A stretch of 64,000 nucleotides of DNA from Arthrobacter sp. (GTDB lineage: Bacteria; Actinomycetota; Actinomycetes; Actinomycetales; Micrococcaceae), in the NCBI GenBank assembly GCA_031277795.1, contig JAITLQ010000015.1, positions 217,667 to 281,666 on the forward strand, given 5' to 3'. The notes under the pieces were generated by a model. It saw nothing but the letters and a program-made list of their open reading frames with translations. It did not search any database and was not told the DNA's origin. Positions 34,374 to 43,592 of the stretch are shown in pieces. Every line of letters starts with the position of its first letter. Position 1 is the first letter of the stretch. A program made the position numbers and the translations under genes.

Positions 34374-35570
34374 GTGGATTCCGCCCACTCGCCAGCACCA
34401 GACGCGCCGATCGGTGCTCACCTTGAGAGCGGCGCTGCCGCCTCCGAGGGGGCCTCGGCCGGGCCGGCCCCAGTGACGAACCCGACCGGGAGCTCGCCGA
34501 GTGAGGGCGAGCAGAAGTCCTTCCTCGCCCGGCTCGGCCACCCCTTCGTGACGGGCTTCCTGCTCGTGCTCGGCGGATTGCTTGCCCTGCTGCTGGGGCA
34601 ATCGCTGGAGCGCATCGGGGCCGTCTTGGTTTACGTGGTCATGGCGGCCTTCCTGGCGCTGGGGCTCGAGCCGCTGCTGCGCAAGCTGGTGGCCAGGGGG
34701 CTGCCCCGTGGACGCGCCGTGCTGGTGTGCCTCGTGAGCGTCGTGGTGCTGATCGCCGCGGTGGTGCTGGCCGTCGTCCCCACCGTGATCAATCAGATCG
34801 CCGCGTTCGTGCAGGAACTGCCGAACATCGTGAGGGGCTTCATGGCCTCCGATACCTACGCATGGGTGGAACGCACCTTTGACGTGAACATGGACTCGGC
34901 GCTCCAGGCGCTCCAGTCTTTCCTGGGTAACCCCGCGAATCTTGCGGCGATCGGTGGCGGTGCCCTGCAGGTGGGAACCAGCATCGCCAATGCGCTCAGC
35001 TCCGCGGTGATCATCCTGGTCATCACCCTGTACTTCGTCACCGGCCTGCACACCATCAAGGCGTCCCTGATTCGCTTGGCTCCGGCGCGCAGCCGCGAGC
35101 GGGTCTCTGAGCTCACCGAGAAGATCTTGCTGTCCTCCGGCGCCTATGTGGGCGGGATGGTCGTCTTGGCCGCCATGAACGCCGTGTTTGTCGGCTTGCT
35201 CTGCACCGTCACGGGAATGCCGTTTGCCCTGTTGATGGGTGTTGCAGCCTTCGGCATTACGCTCATCCCCATGGTGGGTTCGGTGCTGTTCTGGGTCATC
35301 GGCACCGTCGCCGCGCTGTTCAACAGCCCCCTCACCGCCCTCGTCTTCGGCCTCGTCTACTTCGTCTACATCCAGGTGGAGGCGTATCTGCTGACGCCCA
35401 AGATCATGAGCAAGGCGGTCTCGGTTCCCGGCGTGGTGGTGATCATCAGCGCGGTGGCGGGAGGCTCGCTGCTGGGTCTGCTCGGCGCTTTCATTGCGAT
35501 TCCCATCGCCGCCGCCATCTTGATCGTGGTGAAGGAGGTCTGGATCCCCCGGCAGGATCGCAAGTCCTAG
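34374..35570 (+). CDS. AI-2E family transporter (PerM/TqsA-like)
   Basis: A 398-residue membrane protein with a 55-residue polar N-terminus has about eight hydrophobic segments from residue 63 on. GLGLEPLLRKLV-like and SSGAYVGGMVVLAAMNAVFVGL segments, and the conserved C-terminal YFVYIQVEAYLLTPKIMSKAVSVPG, are family marks. Family members export autoinducer-2 or act as Na/H antiporters; the role here is not known. A GTG start lies behind AAGGAGG, with a TATATT -10 about 30 bases upstream. Confidence 0.88.
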   Translation: MDSAHSPAPDAPIGAHLESGAAASEGASAGPAPVTNPTGSSPSEGEQKSFLARLGHPFVTGFLLVLGGLLALLLGQSLERIGAVLVYVVMAAFLALGLEPLLRKLVARGLPRGRAVLVCLVSVVVLIAAVVLAVVPTVINQIAAFVQELPNIVRGFMASDTYAWVERTFDVNMDSALQALQSFLGNPANLAAIGGGALQVGTSIANALSSAVIILVITLYFVTGLHTIKASLIRLAPARSRERVSELTEKILLSSGAYVGGMVVLAAMNAVFVGLLCTVTGMPFALLMGVAAFGITLIPMVGSVLFWVIGTVAALFNSPLTALVFGLVYFVYIQVEAYLLTPKIMSKAVSVPGVVVIISAVAGGSLLGLLGAFIAIPIAAAILIVVKEVWIPRQDRKS

Positions 35571-35648
35571 GAGTGGCGGGCGCCGCCCTGTGGCGCGGTG
35601 CGCTGCACGCGTCGTCGAGAGCGCGGCGGTGCTCAAGGGTATTCACGG

Positions 35649-35672
35649 GCGGGCAGGGTTCACCCTGCCCGC
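35649..35672. terminator. Hairpin after AI-2E transporter
   Basis: Perfect 11-base arms (35649-35659 and 35662-35672) with outer CACG/CGTG pairing nearby. Confidence 0.6.
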
Positions 35673-35737
35673 TCGTGTTGTGTGAAGCGCGCGGCGCGCG
35701 CGGGTCTCGATCCCACGGCCCTTTCGCAATCTCTGCG

Positions 35738-35752
35738 TTCTTGTCGCAAGAA
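35738..35752. promoter_or_regulatory. TTCTTG-TCG-CAAGAA palindrome upstream of dioxygenase
   Basis: A perfect 6+6 inverted repeat (8 of 9 if extended) sits about 100 bases before the dioxygenase start in a locally A/T-rich promoter; candidate regulator site. Confidence 0.45.
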
Positions 35753-35850
35753 TGCAAAATGTGTGCAAGAGTGTGTTCTGAAACACGCGGGCCCGCGGCG
35801 CACCACAGCGCGGAGGCGGGACGCACGCACCAGCGGGAGGAAGCACAGCG

Positions 35851-36726
35851 ATGTCCTGGGGATTGATCAGCGAGATGGGCCATGTGGCCATCCAGACCAC
35901 CGACCTGGCCGGCTCACTCTTCGACGCCACGCAGCTGCTTGGCCTGCGCGAGACGGACCGCGCCGACGGCCAGGTCTACCTCTCGGCCAACGCGGTCCAC
36001 CACGAGCTCGTCTACGTCGAGTCCAGCCGCAACGGCATCCACTCGCTCGGCCTCATCGCCCGCGACGGCGACGCCCTCAAGGAGATCCGCCGCCGCGTTG
36101 ACGCCGAGAACTTCGCGATCGTCTCCGAACGCCCCCTAAGCCTGGGCGTCGAGGACGGCTTCGCCTTCGTGGGCCCGGAAGGCTGGATCTTCGAGGTCTA
36201 CACCAACATGCTCAAGGCCGACCGCGGCCTGCTCGGCTTCGGCCCCGACCGCTACGGCCACATCAACTTCCACCCGCACGACGTGCGCGGGATGATGGAG
36301 TTCCTCCGCCGAATCTTCGACTTCCGCCTCTCCGACGTCATCGGCGACGACTTCGCCTACTTCATGCGCTGCAACCCCGACCACCACGGGATCGCACTCA
36401 TCAAGGGCAAGAACACCTTCCACCACCACGCCTGGCAGACACAGTCCATCGCCGACCTCGCCAAACTCGGCGACCGCCTCGGCGCGGCCGGCCGCGAACT
36501 CATCTGGGGACCCGTGCGCCACGGCGCCGGCCACAACATCGCCGCCTACTACGTGGAGAACTCCGGCGCCGTCGTCGAGCTCTACACGGACCTCGAGCAG
36601 ATCTACGACGACAACCGCCCGCCCGTGATCTGGGGCGAGGACGAGAACTGGTGGAACATGTGGGCCAACCGGCGCACCGACGACTTCCGCACCTTCGGCA
36701 TCCCACCCGTAGACCACCGCTTCTAG
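35851..36726 (+). CDS. Extradiol ring-cleavage dioxygenase (VOC, catechol 2,3-dioxygenase-like)
   Basis: A 291-residue two-module vicinal-oxygen-chelate protein, the size of homoprotocatechuate and catechol 2,3-dioxygenases. In the second module the metal triad is His137 (YGHINFHP), one of His191-193 and Glu243 (VELYTDLE), with spacing matching the iron or manganese ligands of HpaD. It would open a catechol next to its hydroxyls. GGGAGGAAG precedes the ATG. It is followed by an FAH-family hydrolase and an FAD hydroxylase on the same strand, which fits a meta-cleavage route. The catechol substrate is not known. Confidence 0.85.
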   Translation: MSWGLISEMGHVAIQTTDLAGSLFDATQLLGLRETDRADGQVYLSANAVHHELVYVESSRNGIHSLGLIARDGDALKEIRRRVDAENFAIVSERPLSLGVEDGFAFVGPEGWIFEVYTNMLKADRGLLGFGPDRYGHINFHPHDVRGMMEFLRRIFDFRLSDVIGDDFAYFMRCNPDHHGIALIKGKNTFHHHAWQTQSIADLAKLGDRLGAAGRELIWGPVRHGAGHNIAAYYVENSGAVVELYTDLEQIYDDNRPPVIWGEDENWWNMWANRRTDDFRTFGIPPVDHRF

Positions 36727-36730
36727 CCCG

Positions 36731-36765
36731 GCGCTTTGAGGCGGACAATCGCCGCCTCAAAGCGC
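36731..36765. repeat. Hairpin between dioxygenase and FAH genes
   Basis: Arms 36731-36744 and 36752-36765 are perfect. Part of the right arm (CCGCCTCAAAG) is repeated directly at about 36771-36781. It could attenuate downstream expression. Confidence 0.5.
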
Positions 36766-36880
36766 AGAAGCCGCCTCAAAGCCCTTGGCGCACACGCCGC
36801 CCCCGCAACGCGGCCCGGCAACGTGGCCCCGACCGGCCCCCACAACAGCACCCCAGCACTTGCACCGAAAGGCCCAAGCC

Positions 36881-37741
36881 ATGAAGTTCCTCTCCTTCAC
36901 CACCCCCGCCGGCGTCGACACGTGGGGCGTCTCCCTCGACGGCACGGTCCACGACCTCGGCCCCTCCGGCGCCAACGTGGCGCAGAGCCTCAACGACCTC
37001 GTGGCCGGTGCCCGCTTCGGCGAGGTCACCGAGGAGATCGCGGCGGCGGCCCCGGGCTACCCCGAGGCGGAGATCGGCTTTCTTCCCCCGGTCCAGAACT
37101 CCAACAAGGTCCTGTGCATCGGCGTGAACTACCGCAGTCACCAGGAGGAGACGGGCAAGACGCAGCAGAAGGCCCCCACGGTCTTCATTCGCTTCGCCGA
37201 CTCCCAGATGGGGCACGGCGAGCCAGCGCTCATGCCGGCCTCCACCACGCAGTACGACTACGAGGGCGAGATGGCCCTCGTCATCTCCCAGGACGCCTAC
37301 CGCGTCAAGGCCGCGGACGCCTGGGACTACGTCGCCGGCTACGCCGCCTACAACGACTTCTCCGTGCGCGACTGGCAGCTCTCCGCCACGCAGTGGACCC
37401 CCGGCAAGAACTTCCCCGGCACGGGTGGCTTCGGCCCCTACCTGGTCCCGGCCTCCGACATCGACGACCTGGACGCGATGCGGCTGGAGACCCGCGTCAA
37501 CGGCGAGGTGCGCCAGTCGGCCAAAGTCGGCGACCTCTACTTCTCCATCCCCGAGATCATCGAGTACGTCACGGTCTTCACGGCGCTCTCCGCCGGCGAC
37601 GTCATCGTCACGGGCACCCCGGGCGGCGTTGGCCTGTTCATCGAGCCCAAGGGCTCGGGCTTCCTCAAGGAGGGCGACGTGGTCGAGGTCGAGATCACGG
37701 GCCTCGGCACCCTCAGCAATCAGGTCACGCTGCACGCCTGA
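36881..37741 (+). CDS. Fumarylacetoacetate hydrolase family protein (second copy)
   Basis: A 286-residue FAH-family enzyme with VLCIGVNYRSHQEE (about 82-95), metal cluster YDYEGEMALVIS (about 126-137), GYAAYNDFSVRDWQ and VTGTPGGVGLF. It probably processes the product of the adjacent extradiol dioxygenase. It is only moderately similar to the first copy and is not a recent duplicate. The start at 36881 has a GAAAGG nearby; no good alternative is seen. Confidence 0.88.
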   Translation: MKFLSFTTPAGVDTWGVSLDGTVHDLGPSGANVAQSLNDLVAGARFGEVTEEIAAAAPGYPEAEIGFLPPVQNSNKVLCIGVNYRSHQEETGKTQQKAPTVFIRFADSQMGHGEPALMPASTTQYDYEGEMALVISQDAYRVKAADAWDYVAGYAAYNDFSVRDWQLSATQWTPGKNFPGTGGFGPYLVPASDIDDLDAMRLETRVNGEVRQSAKVGDLYFSIPEIIEYVTVFTALSAGDVIVTGTPGGVGLFIEPKGSGFLKEGDVVEVEITGLGTLSNQVTLHA

Positions 37742-37748
37742 CAGGGCC

Positions 37749-37875
37749 CGACGGCGCGGCGCCCGCCGGGTGCCGCGCCGTCGCTTTTCGCGGTTGGCTG
37801 GGCCCGCTAGGTGCCGCGCCGTCGTTTGGGCGGCGGGCCGGGGCCCGTCGTCTTTCGCGGTTGGCTGGCGCCCAG
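37749..37875. repeat. Cluster of GC hairpins and short direct repeats
   Basis: A hairpin (37749-37760 with 37772-37783) is followed by a second GCCGCGCCGTCG near 37812, and TTTCGCGGTTGGCTGG occurs near 37786 and again near 37854. No gene is seen in 37742-37973. Confidence 0.5.
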
Positions 37876-37973
37876 CCGGCCACCGCCCAGCCCCGCCCGC
37901 CGAACCCGCCCACCCGGGCACGCGCCGTCGGGCATCAGCCATACCTGCCGCCCCACACACCACCAGGAGAGCC

Positions 37974-39884
37974 ATGAGCATCACGCCAGCCGCCCAGCCG
38001 GGGACCACCGAGCGTCACGACGTGGACGTCCTGGTGCTCGGCGCCGGTCCCACGGGTCTCACCGCCGCGTGCCTGCTGGCGGACGCCGGCGTGAGCGTGG
38101 CGCTCGTGGAGCAGCACGCGGGCTCGGGGGACGAGCCCCGCGCCATCAGCATCACCGACGAATCGCTGCGCATCATGGACCAGCTGGGCGTGCTGGGAGA
38201 CCTGGCCCCGCAGACGCTGCTCGATACCGGAGCGCGCTACACGGGCCTGCGCGGCCAGGTACTCGCGGACGTGCGCCCGGGCCGGCAGCGCCTGGGGCAT
38301 CCGGGCAAGAGCCAGTTCGATCAGCCGGTCTTGGAGGGCCTGCTGTGGGAGGCCGCCGCGGCCCGGCCGGGGATCGAGCTGCACTTCGGCACGCGCGTCA
38401 CGGCGATCGACGACGCCGCCTCCGCGATCACCGTGAGCGCCGTCCGCGAGGGCGAGCGTAGCGAGGGCTTCCGCGGCGATCTGGTCCGCGACACCCAGGT
38501 TCGGGCGGGCGGTTTTGCCGCCGTCGCGGCGTTGTCGGGGCGGGTCGGCGACGACGCCCGCGCCGTGAGCGGGCCCGGCGTGCCCGGCGCCCCGGGCGCC
38601 GACGACACCCCGCGGACCCCCGGCGGCTCGGTGGAGGCGGAGATGTTCGACGCAGCCGACGCCGCCGGCACACCGGCGCCGACCGAGCTCCGATTCAGCG
38701 CGCGCTGGGTCCTGGCGTGCGACGGCGGGCGCAGCTTTGCCCGCAAGTCTCTCGGCATCCCGCTGACCGGCTCCACGCAGGAGGAGAAGTGGATCGTGGT
38801 CGATCTGCTGGGCGCGGGGGAGGGGGAGCCGTTCGCGAGCTTCCACTGCAACCGCGTGCGCCCCGCCGTGGTGGTGCCCGGCGTGAACGGGCGCCGGCGC
38901 TACGAGTTCATGCTCCTGCCCGGAGAGGACGAGGCCGCCGCCGTCTCCGAGGCCAGCGTCCTGGCGATGGTCGCCCAGCACCAGAGCACCGAGGGCCTCA
39001 TCGTCCGCCGTGCCGCCGTCTACACGGCGCAGCAGCGTGTGGCGCGGGATTGGAAGGTGGGCCGCGTGCTCCTGGCCGGCGACGCCGCACACCTCATGCC
39101 GCCGTTTGCCGGCCAGGGCCTCAACGCGGGCCTGCGCGACGCCGCCGCGGCCGCATGGCGGCTCGCCGCCGTGGTCAGGGGCGAGGCGAGCGAGGCGCTG
39201 CTCGAGAGCTACGAGGCCGAGCGCAAGCCGCACGCCGCCAGCATGGTCAAGCTCTCCAAGCGCATCGGCTCGGTGGTCATGAGCACCAACCGCGCGGTCT
39301 GCCTCGCGCGCGACGGCCTGCTCCCGGCCCTCGGCCTGGTTCCCCGCGCCAAGGCTTGGCTGACCGGCATGAAGTTCCTCAAGCAGCCCAACTACCGGGA
39401 CGGCCTGGCCGTGCCGGCCGCCAAGGACCTCCCGGCCGCAGCCGCCGCGCTCTTGGGCGGCTCGCTGCCGCAACCGATGGTGATGCCTGACGCCGCGGCC
39501 TCGCCAGCCGCTGTCGCCTCACCCGAGGCGGGCGGTGGGCCTGAGTCCGGCGGCGCGCCGGGCGCCCGGCCCGGCCGCGCGGCGTCGGGCGGCAAGGCCG
39601 TGGGGCTGGATGCCTACCTCAGCAGCGGCTTCGTGTGGGTGGGCGTCACGGCGCCCGGGCGCCTGAGCGTCCAGCCGCAGGGCGGCCCCGAGGTGCGCCT
39701 GCACACCGTGTCCGCGGGGGAGCGGGGCGTGGATCCGGCGATCCTCGACGGGGCCGTGGGGCACTGGCTCCTCGTGCGCCCCGACCGCTACGTGGCCGCC
39801 GTGGTGCGCGCCGAGGGCAAGGCCGCCGCGCTCGCCGCGTTCAAGGAGGAACTGCCGGGGCTTTCGGTGGCGCTGGGGGCCTAG
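37974..39884 (+). CDS. FAD-dependent aromatic hydroxylase (MhpA/UbiH class A)
   Basis: A 636-residue monooxygenase inserts a hydroxyl into an aromatic ring using NAD(P)H and O2. FAD motif GAGPTG is at 23-28; a second conserved segment VLACDGGRSFARKSLGIPL is at about 243-261; the FAD-ribityl motif with Asp370 is GDAAHLMPPFAGQGLNAGLRD. A long insert (about 155-240, Gly/Ala/Pro-rich) separates the first FAD strand region from the DG motif, and another low-complexity linker (about 505-545) precedes a thioredoxin-like C-terminal domain. AGGAGAG precedes the ATG. By context it would make the catechol for the upstream dioxygenase. Confidence 0.87.
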   Translation: MSITPAAQPGTTERHDVDVLVLGAGPTGLTAACLLADAGVSVALVEQHAGSGDEPRAISITDESLRIMDQLGVLGDLAPQTLLDTGARYTGLRGQVLADVRPGRQRLGHPGKSQFDQPVLEGLLWEAAAARPGIELHFGTRVTAIDDAASAITVSAVREGERSEGFRGDLVRDTQVRAGGFAAVAALSGRVGDDARAVSGPGVPGAPGADDTPRTPGGSVEAEMFDAADAAGTPAPTELRFSARWVLACDGGRSFARKSLGIPLTGSTQEEKWIVVDLLGAGEGEPFASFHCNRVRPAVVVPGVNGRRRYEFMLLPGEDEAAAVSEASVLAMVAQHQSTEGLIVRRAAVYTAQQRVARDWKVGRVLLAGDAAHLMPPFAGQGLNAGLRDAAAAAWRLAAVVRGEASEALLESYEAERKPHAASMVKLSKRIGSVVMSTNRAVCLARDGLLPALGLVPRAKAWLTGMKFLKQPNYRDGLAVPAAKDLPAAAAALLGGSLPQPMVMPDAAASPAAVASPEAGGGPESGGAPGARPGRAASGGKAVGLDAYLSSGFVWVGVTAPGRLSVQPQGGPEVRLHTVSAGERGVDPAILDGAVGHWLLVRPDRYVAAVVRAEGKAAALAAFKEELPGLSVALGA

Positions 39885-39900
39885 AGACGAAACGCGACGA

Positions 39901-39936
39901 GGGAAGGGGCGGTGCCGATCGGCGCCGCCCCTTCCC
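39901..39936. terminator. Bidirectional hairpin
   Basis: Arms 39901-39916 and 39921-39936 pair with one G-U, between the convergent hydroxylase and symporter genes. Confidence 0.7.
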
Positions 39937-39956
39937 GTCTCTGGCGAGACCCTCAC

Positions 39957-41288
39957 CTAGGCGTTAATCTCCTCGACGCTCAGGTGCGAAGTCTCGCGGA
40001 GGCCAAGCACGCACAGCGCAAGGATGAGGGCCGCCGCCGAAGCGTAGAGCGCCACGCCGATCGGATTCCCGTTGAAGCCGATAAGGAGCGCGGTGGCGAC
40101 CGTCGACGCCGTGCCGCCACCGATCGCCGCGCCCACCTGGTACGTCACCGAGATCCCGGAGAAGCGCATGCGGGCGGGGAACTGCTCGCCCAGCAGGGAC
40201 GGCAACGGGCCCTGCGTTGCACCCGTCACGGCGCCGACCATCACGAATGTCAGGGCCGTCAGTGCGGTGGCGTGTAGGCCCACCACGGGGAAGAACACGA
40301 AGAAGAAGACGATGAGCGCGGCGGCCCCGCCGATCATGACGCGCTTGCGGCCCCAGCGATCGGAGAGCCAACCGAAGAAGAGCGCGCTCAGTAGGAGGGC
40401 CGAGGCGGAGAAGATCTGGAACACGAGGGAGGTGGTCGACGAGTAGCCGGCCTTAGCGACGTAGGCCAGGAAGAACACCGAGACGATGTACGCGATGGTG
40501 TTGTAGCCGAAGCTGACGCCGATGGCGCACAGAACGGCGCGCGGGCGCTCGCGGATGGCGTCCATGAGCGGGATCTTGGCGGGCTTTTCGTCGCGGTTGG
40601 GCTCCTCTGTGGGGAGCTTGAGGCGAGCGATGAGGCCGACGATCACGAGCAGTCCGCCGGCCCAGAACGGGATGCGCCAGCCGAAGTCGGAGATGGCGCC
40701 GCCCTCGAGGGCCGAGACGATGGCAAACACGATCGTGCCGAGCAGCGTCCCCAGGCCGATACCCATGGAGGTGAAGCTGCCCCACAGTCCGCGTTTGCCC
40801 TCAGGCGCGCCCTCGATGCCGACCAGTGAGGCGCCGCCCCACTCACCGCCGGCGGCGAAGCCCTGGATGAGACGAAGCACCACGAGGATGACGGCCGCGG
40901 CGTTGCCAAGCACGGCTGCGCCGGGGAGGCAGTCGATGAGGAAGGTGCAGGCACCCATCACGATGAGCGTCGCGACAAGCACCGGCTTGCGTCCGATCCG
41001 GTCGCCCAGGTGGCCAAGCACGATGCCGCCCAGCGGGCGCGCGATGAAGCCGACGCCGAAGGCAGCGAAGGCGACAAGGCTGCCCACCATGGGGCTCAGG
41101 TTCGGGAAGAAGACGGCGGGGAAAACGAGCGCTGCGGCCAGGCCGTAGATGGAGAAGTCGTAGTACTCAAGGGCAGTTCCGAGGCCGGAGACCATGAAGG
41201 TGCGGCCGGGGGAGGACTTGGTGGTCGTGGCGTTGTCGTGCTCGGCTTGCGGTGGCGTTGAGGTTTCGGGAGAAGTCGGGGATGACAT
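39957..41288 (-). CDS. MFS metabolite:H+ symporter (MHS family)
   Basis: A 443-residue 12-helix carrier with the MHS marks GTALEYYDFSIYGLAAALVF near helix 1, FGVGFIARPLGGIVLGHLGDRIGRK (loop 2-3 motif) and RLIQGFAAGGEWGGASL. The family (ShiA, ProP, KgtP, PcaT) imports organic acids and osmolytes; an aromatic or carboxylic acid is likely from context. The ATG at 41288 follows AGGAG. It is probably co-transcribed with the C45 acyltransferase, whose stop lies 25 bases upstream. Confidence 0.9.
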   Translation of the reverse strand: MSSPTSPETSTPPQAEHDNATTTKSSPGRTFMVSGLGTALEYYDFSIYGLAAALVFPAVFFPNLSPMVGSLVAFAAFGVGFIARPLGGIVLGHLGDRIGRKPVLVATLIVMGACTFLIDCLPGAAVLGNAAAVILVVLRLIQGFAAGGEWGGASLVGIEGAPEGKRGLWGSFTSMGIGLGTLLGTIVFAIVSALEGGAISDFGWRIPFWAGGLLVIVGLIARLKLPTEEPNRDEKPAKIPLMDAIRERPRAVLCAIGVSFGYNTIAYIVSVFFLAYVAKAGYSSTTSLVFQIFSASALLLSALFFGWLSDRWGRKRVMIGGAAALIVFFFVFFPVVGLHATALTALTFVMVGAVTGATQGPLPSLLGEQFPARMRFSGISVTYQVGAAIGGGTASTVATALLIGFNGNPIGVALYASAAALILALCVLGLRETSHLSVEEINA

Positions 41289-41313
41289 GCGAACTCCTAG
41301 TGCGAGGGATGAA

Positions 41314-42375
41314 TCAGAAGGCGCTGAAGGTGGGGGAAGACGGCGTGCTGGCCGAGGCATGAAGACGGAAGGTGCGTGGCGCGAGCGCGATGGTCAGGAG
41401 GGTGTCCCACCGGTTCTCGGGGGGCGCGTCAGCGTCGGGTTGGAAACACAGGACCGAGTCGGTGCCGGACGGCCCCATGAGCGCGGCAGCGACATCATCC
41501 GCGAGCGCTGAGCCGGTGGCCGCTAGCCGGGATAGTCCGTCCTGCAATGCGGCAAAACGCTGAAGCGTCCTCGACTCCTCCGGGATGGTGTCGCCGGAGG
41601 CGAGGGTGGGGTCCAGGAAGTGATTCGTGTGCAGCAGCGTCCCGTCCGCGGAGGGCACCACGGCGGTCCCGATGGGAGAGATCTCGAGGGCGGCGACGCG
41701 GGGCGTGTCACTGGCCTCGAGCACGGTGAGGCTGCTTGAAGCGCTGGCCGGAGCGGAGCTGGCGATCTGAATCGCCGACTCGAGCGACTCGGCCTCATCC
41801 AGTACCGCACGGGCGATCGAATGGACGGGCACCCCGTTCTCGCCCGTGTCGCTGCGGTGGGACAGGATGTTGAAGTGCAGGCCGACCTTGGCGCTATTGA
41901 CGCCGATCTTGGCCTGGGCCCCAAACTCGGTGAAGCTCTTCACTCCGAGTCCGGTATCGCTGAACCAGGAGTGCAGCAGCCCGTCCGGGACCAGGTCTGC
42001 GTGCCAGTCCCAGGTCTGCATCGTGACCGCTTCGCCGTCGAGGACCGTGGTCAGTGTGGAGCACTCGTGTCCCGCGGCCCCGGCTGCGGCCAGGATCTCA
42101 GTCCTCGCGTTCACGGCCTGAACGTGCCACAGCGGCTGGCCGGACGCCGCGGCCACCGCTTCCAGCTCACGGGCGAGAAGAGGGCGCCAGGAACTCAGCG
42201 CCTCGTGAGCGCTTGCCGCAAGAGCCTCGACTCGGCCGTCGCTGAGTCCCAGGTGCCGAAAGAAGTCTCGGTACAGAAGCGAGGAGGCTGCCAGGGCTTC
42301 GGCGTGGGCCGTGCCGAGCGCCGTGCCGCGAGCCTCCGGGCCGGCGGACTCGTCGCTGAAGCGGTGTAACTGCAT
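41314..42375 (-). CDS. C45-family autoproteolytic acyltransferase/hydrolase
   Basis: A 353-residue Ntn-hydrolase-like protein related to isopenicillin-N acyltransferase. The presumed self-cleavage site and nucleophile is Cys105 in GHECSTL, preceded by VNARTEIL; TWDWHADL, KIGVNSAKVGLHFN and LHTNHFLDP follow in the order usual for the family. Members cleave or form amide bonds between carboxylic acids and amines. With its MHS symporter and divergent LacI regulator it looks like an uptake-and-deacylation unit. GGGAAG precedes the ATG. Confidence 0.82.
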   Translation of the reverse strand: MQLHRFSDESAGPEARGTALGTAHAEALAASSLLYRDFFRHLGLSDGRVEALAASAHEALSSWRPLLARELEAVAAASGQPLWHVQAVNARTEILAAAGAAGHECSTLTTVLDGEAVTMQTWDWHADLVPDGLLHSWFSDTGLGVKSFTEFGAQAKIGVNSAKVGLHFNILSHRSDTGENGVPVHSIARAVLDEAESLESAIQIASSAPASASSSLTVLEASDTPRVAALEISPIGTAVVPSADGTLLHTNHFLDPTLASGDTIPEESRTLQRFAALQDGLSRLAATGSALADDVAAALMGPSGTDSVLCFQPDADAPPENRWDTLLTIALAPRTFRLHASASTPSSPTFSAF

Positions 42376-42434
42376 GGGTTCTTCCCTTCGTGCCCGCGGT
42401 GCGGGTCGTGATGTCGGTCACGAAGCTATGGAGG

Positions 42435-42446
42435 TAAAACGTTTTA
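42435..42446. promoter_or_regulatory. LacI-type operator
   Basis: TAAAACGTTTTA is a 12-base perfect palindrome with the central CG typical of LacI/GalR sites, lying between the divergent acyltransferase and regulator genes, and strikingly A/T-rich against its surroundings. Confidence 0.65.
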
Positions 42447-42485
42447 TGCAATCCTGAATTTCAAACGGTGCGAGGAGGTTGCGTG

Positions 42486-43505
42486 ATGAGCACACACCAG
42501 CGGGGCGGGGTGACGATCCGGGATGTGGCCAGGCGTGCCGGCGTTTCGGTCACGGCGGTGTCTCACGCCATCAACGGCAAGGGAACGCTCAGCGCCGAGA
42601 CACGCGAGCACATCAAGGTCGTGGCCGCCTCGATGAACTATCGCGCCGACGCCCTGGCGCGCGGATTGCGGCGGGCTCCCCTTGGGGTAGTCGGATTCGT
42701 CATTCGCCCGCTCGACGCTCTGGGTGAATATAGACCGGAGGGCGTGGACGTCTTCCTCAGGGTGGCCTCGGCGGCTGCCGCCGCGGCCCTGGACGCGGGC
42801 CTGGGACTCATGCTTGTCCCCGATCTCACGCGCACGCCCCTGCCGCCCCTCGCGCTGTCGCTCGACGGCTACATCGTCATGAACCCCGTGAGGGAGGATC
42901 CGGTCGTCGCCCTCCTGCGCTCCCACGACATCGAATACGTGACGCTCGGGCGAGACCCCTCCCATCCCGAGAACCCCGCATGGGTCTCCAACGACGACCG
43001 CGGCAACCGGGCTGCCCTCGCGGACCTCGAGCGGAGCGGAGTACGCGAGGTGCTGTACCTCGGCGGCACGGCACACGACGCCTGGAATCTGGACAGCGAG
43101 GAGCTCTATCGCGCCTGGTGCACCACGACCGGACGTGTTCCCCGCGTGGTCCATCTGCCGGAGGGCGCGGGCACGCAGGGCGCCGAAGAGCTGGTGCCCA
43201 GCCTCCTGGAGGGTGGCGCCCCGGAGGCAATCTTCTGCCTCACTGGGCGGCACGCGGCCGGCGTTGTGGCGGGGCTGAGCGCTGCTGGGGTGAGGTGTCC
43301 GGAACAGATCCTCGTGGTGACCGGCTCCGATGCTGAGCAGGCGAGAACCTCACGGCCGGCCATCTCCGCCGTAGATCTTCAGCCGGAGGCCCTCGGCACG
43401 GCCATCGTGGGCATGCTCAAATCGGTGCTCGACGGGGCCCCGCCTCAGGACCCGGTGTTGCTCGCCTCCCGCTACCGTCGCCGTGGCTCCAGCCGCCGGA
43501 ACTGA
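42486..43505 (+). CDS. LacI-family transcriptional regulator
   Basis: A 339-residue regulator has an N-terminal HTH (VTIRDVARRAGVSVTAVSHAINGKG, about 9-33), hinge helix (NYRADALARGLRR) and periplasmic-binding-like effector domain. The ATG at 42486 lies 7 bases after GAGGAGG; GTG at 42468 or 42483 are less well placed. It probably represses the divergent acyltransferase and symporter genes through the TAAAACGTTTTA site. Confidence 0.92.
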   Translation: MSTHQRGGVTIRDVARRAGVSVTAVSHAINGKGTLSAETREHIKVVAASMNYRADALARGLRRAPLGVVGFVIRPLDALGEYRPEGVDVFLRVASAAAAAALDAGLGLMLVPDLTRTPLPPLALSLDGYIVMNPVREDPVVALLRSHDIEYVTLGRDPSHPENPAWVSNDDRGNRAALADLERSGVREVLYLGGTAHDAWNLDSEELYRAWCTTTGRVPRVVHLPEGAGTQGAEELVPSLLEGGAPEAIFCLTGRHAAGVVAGLSAAGVRCPEQILVVTGSDAEQARTSRPAISAVDLQPEALGTAIVGMLKSVLDGAPPQDPVLLASRYRRRGSSRRN

Positions 43506-43520
43506 CGCCGAACGAGCACC

Positions 43521-43552
43521 GAAGGGGCGGCGCCCATCGGCACCGCCCCTTC
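43521..43552. terminator. Bidirectional hairpin
   Basis: Arms 43521-43534 and 43539-43552 pair with one G-U around CATC, between convergent LacI and aldehyde dehydrogenase genes. The sequence resembles the hairpin at 39901-39936. Confidence 0.7.
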
Positions 43553-43592
43553 ATGCGTCGTCGGGCGCCGTAAAGCGCTCAACCCACCCAAT

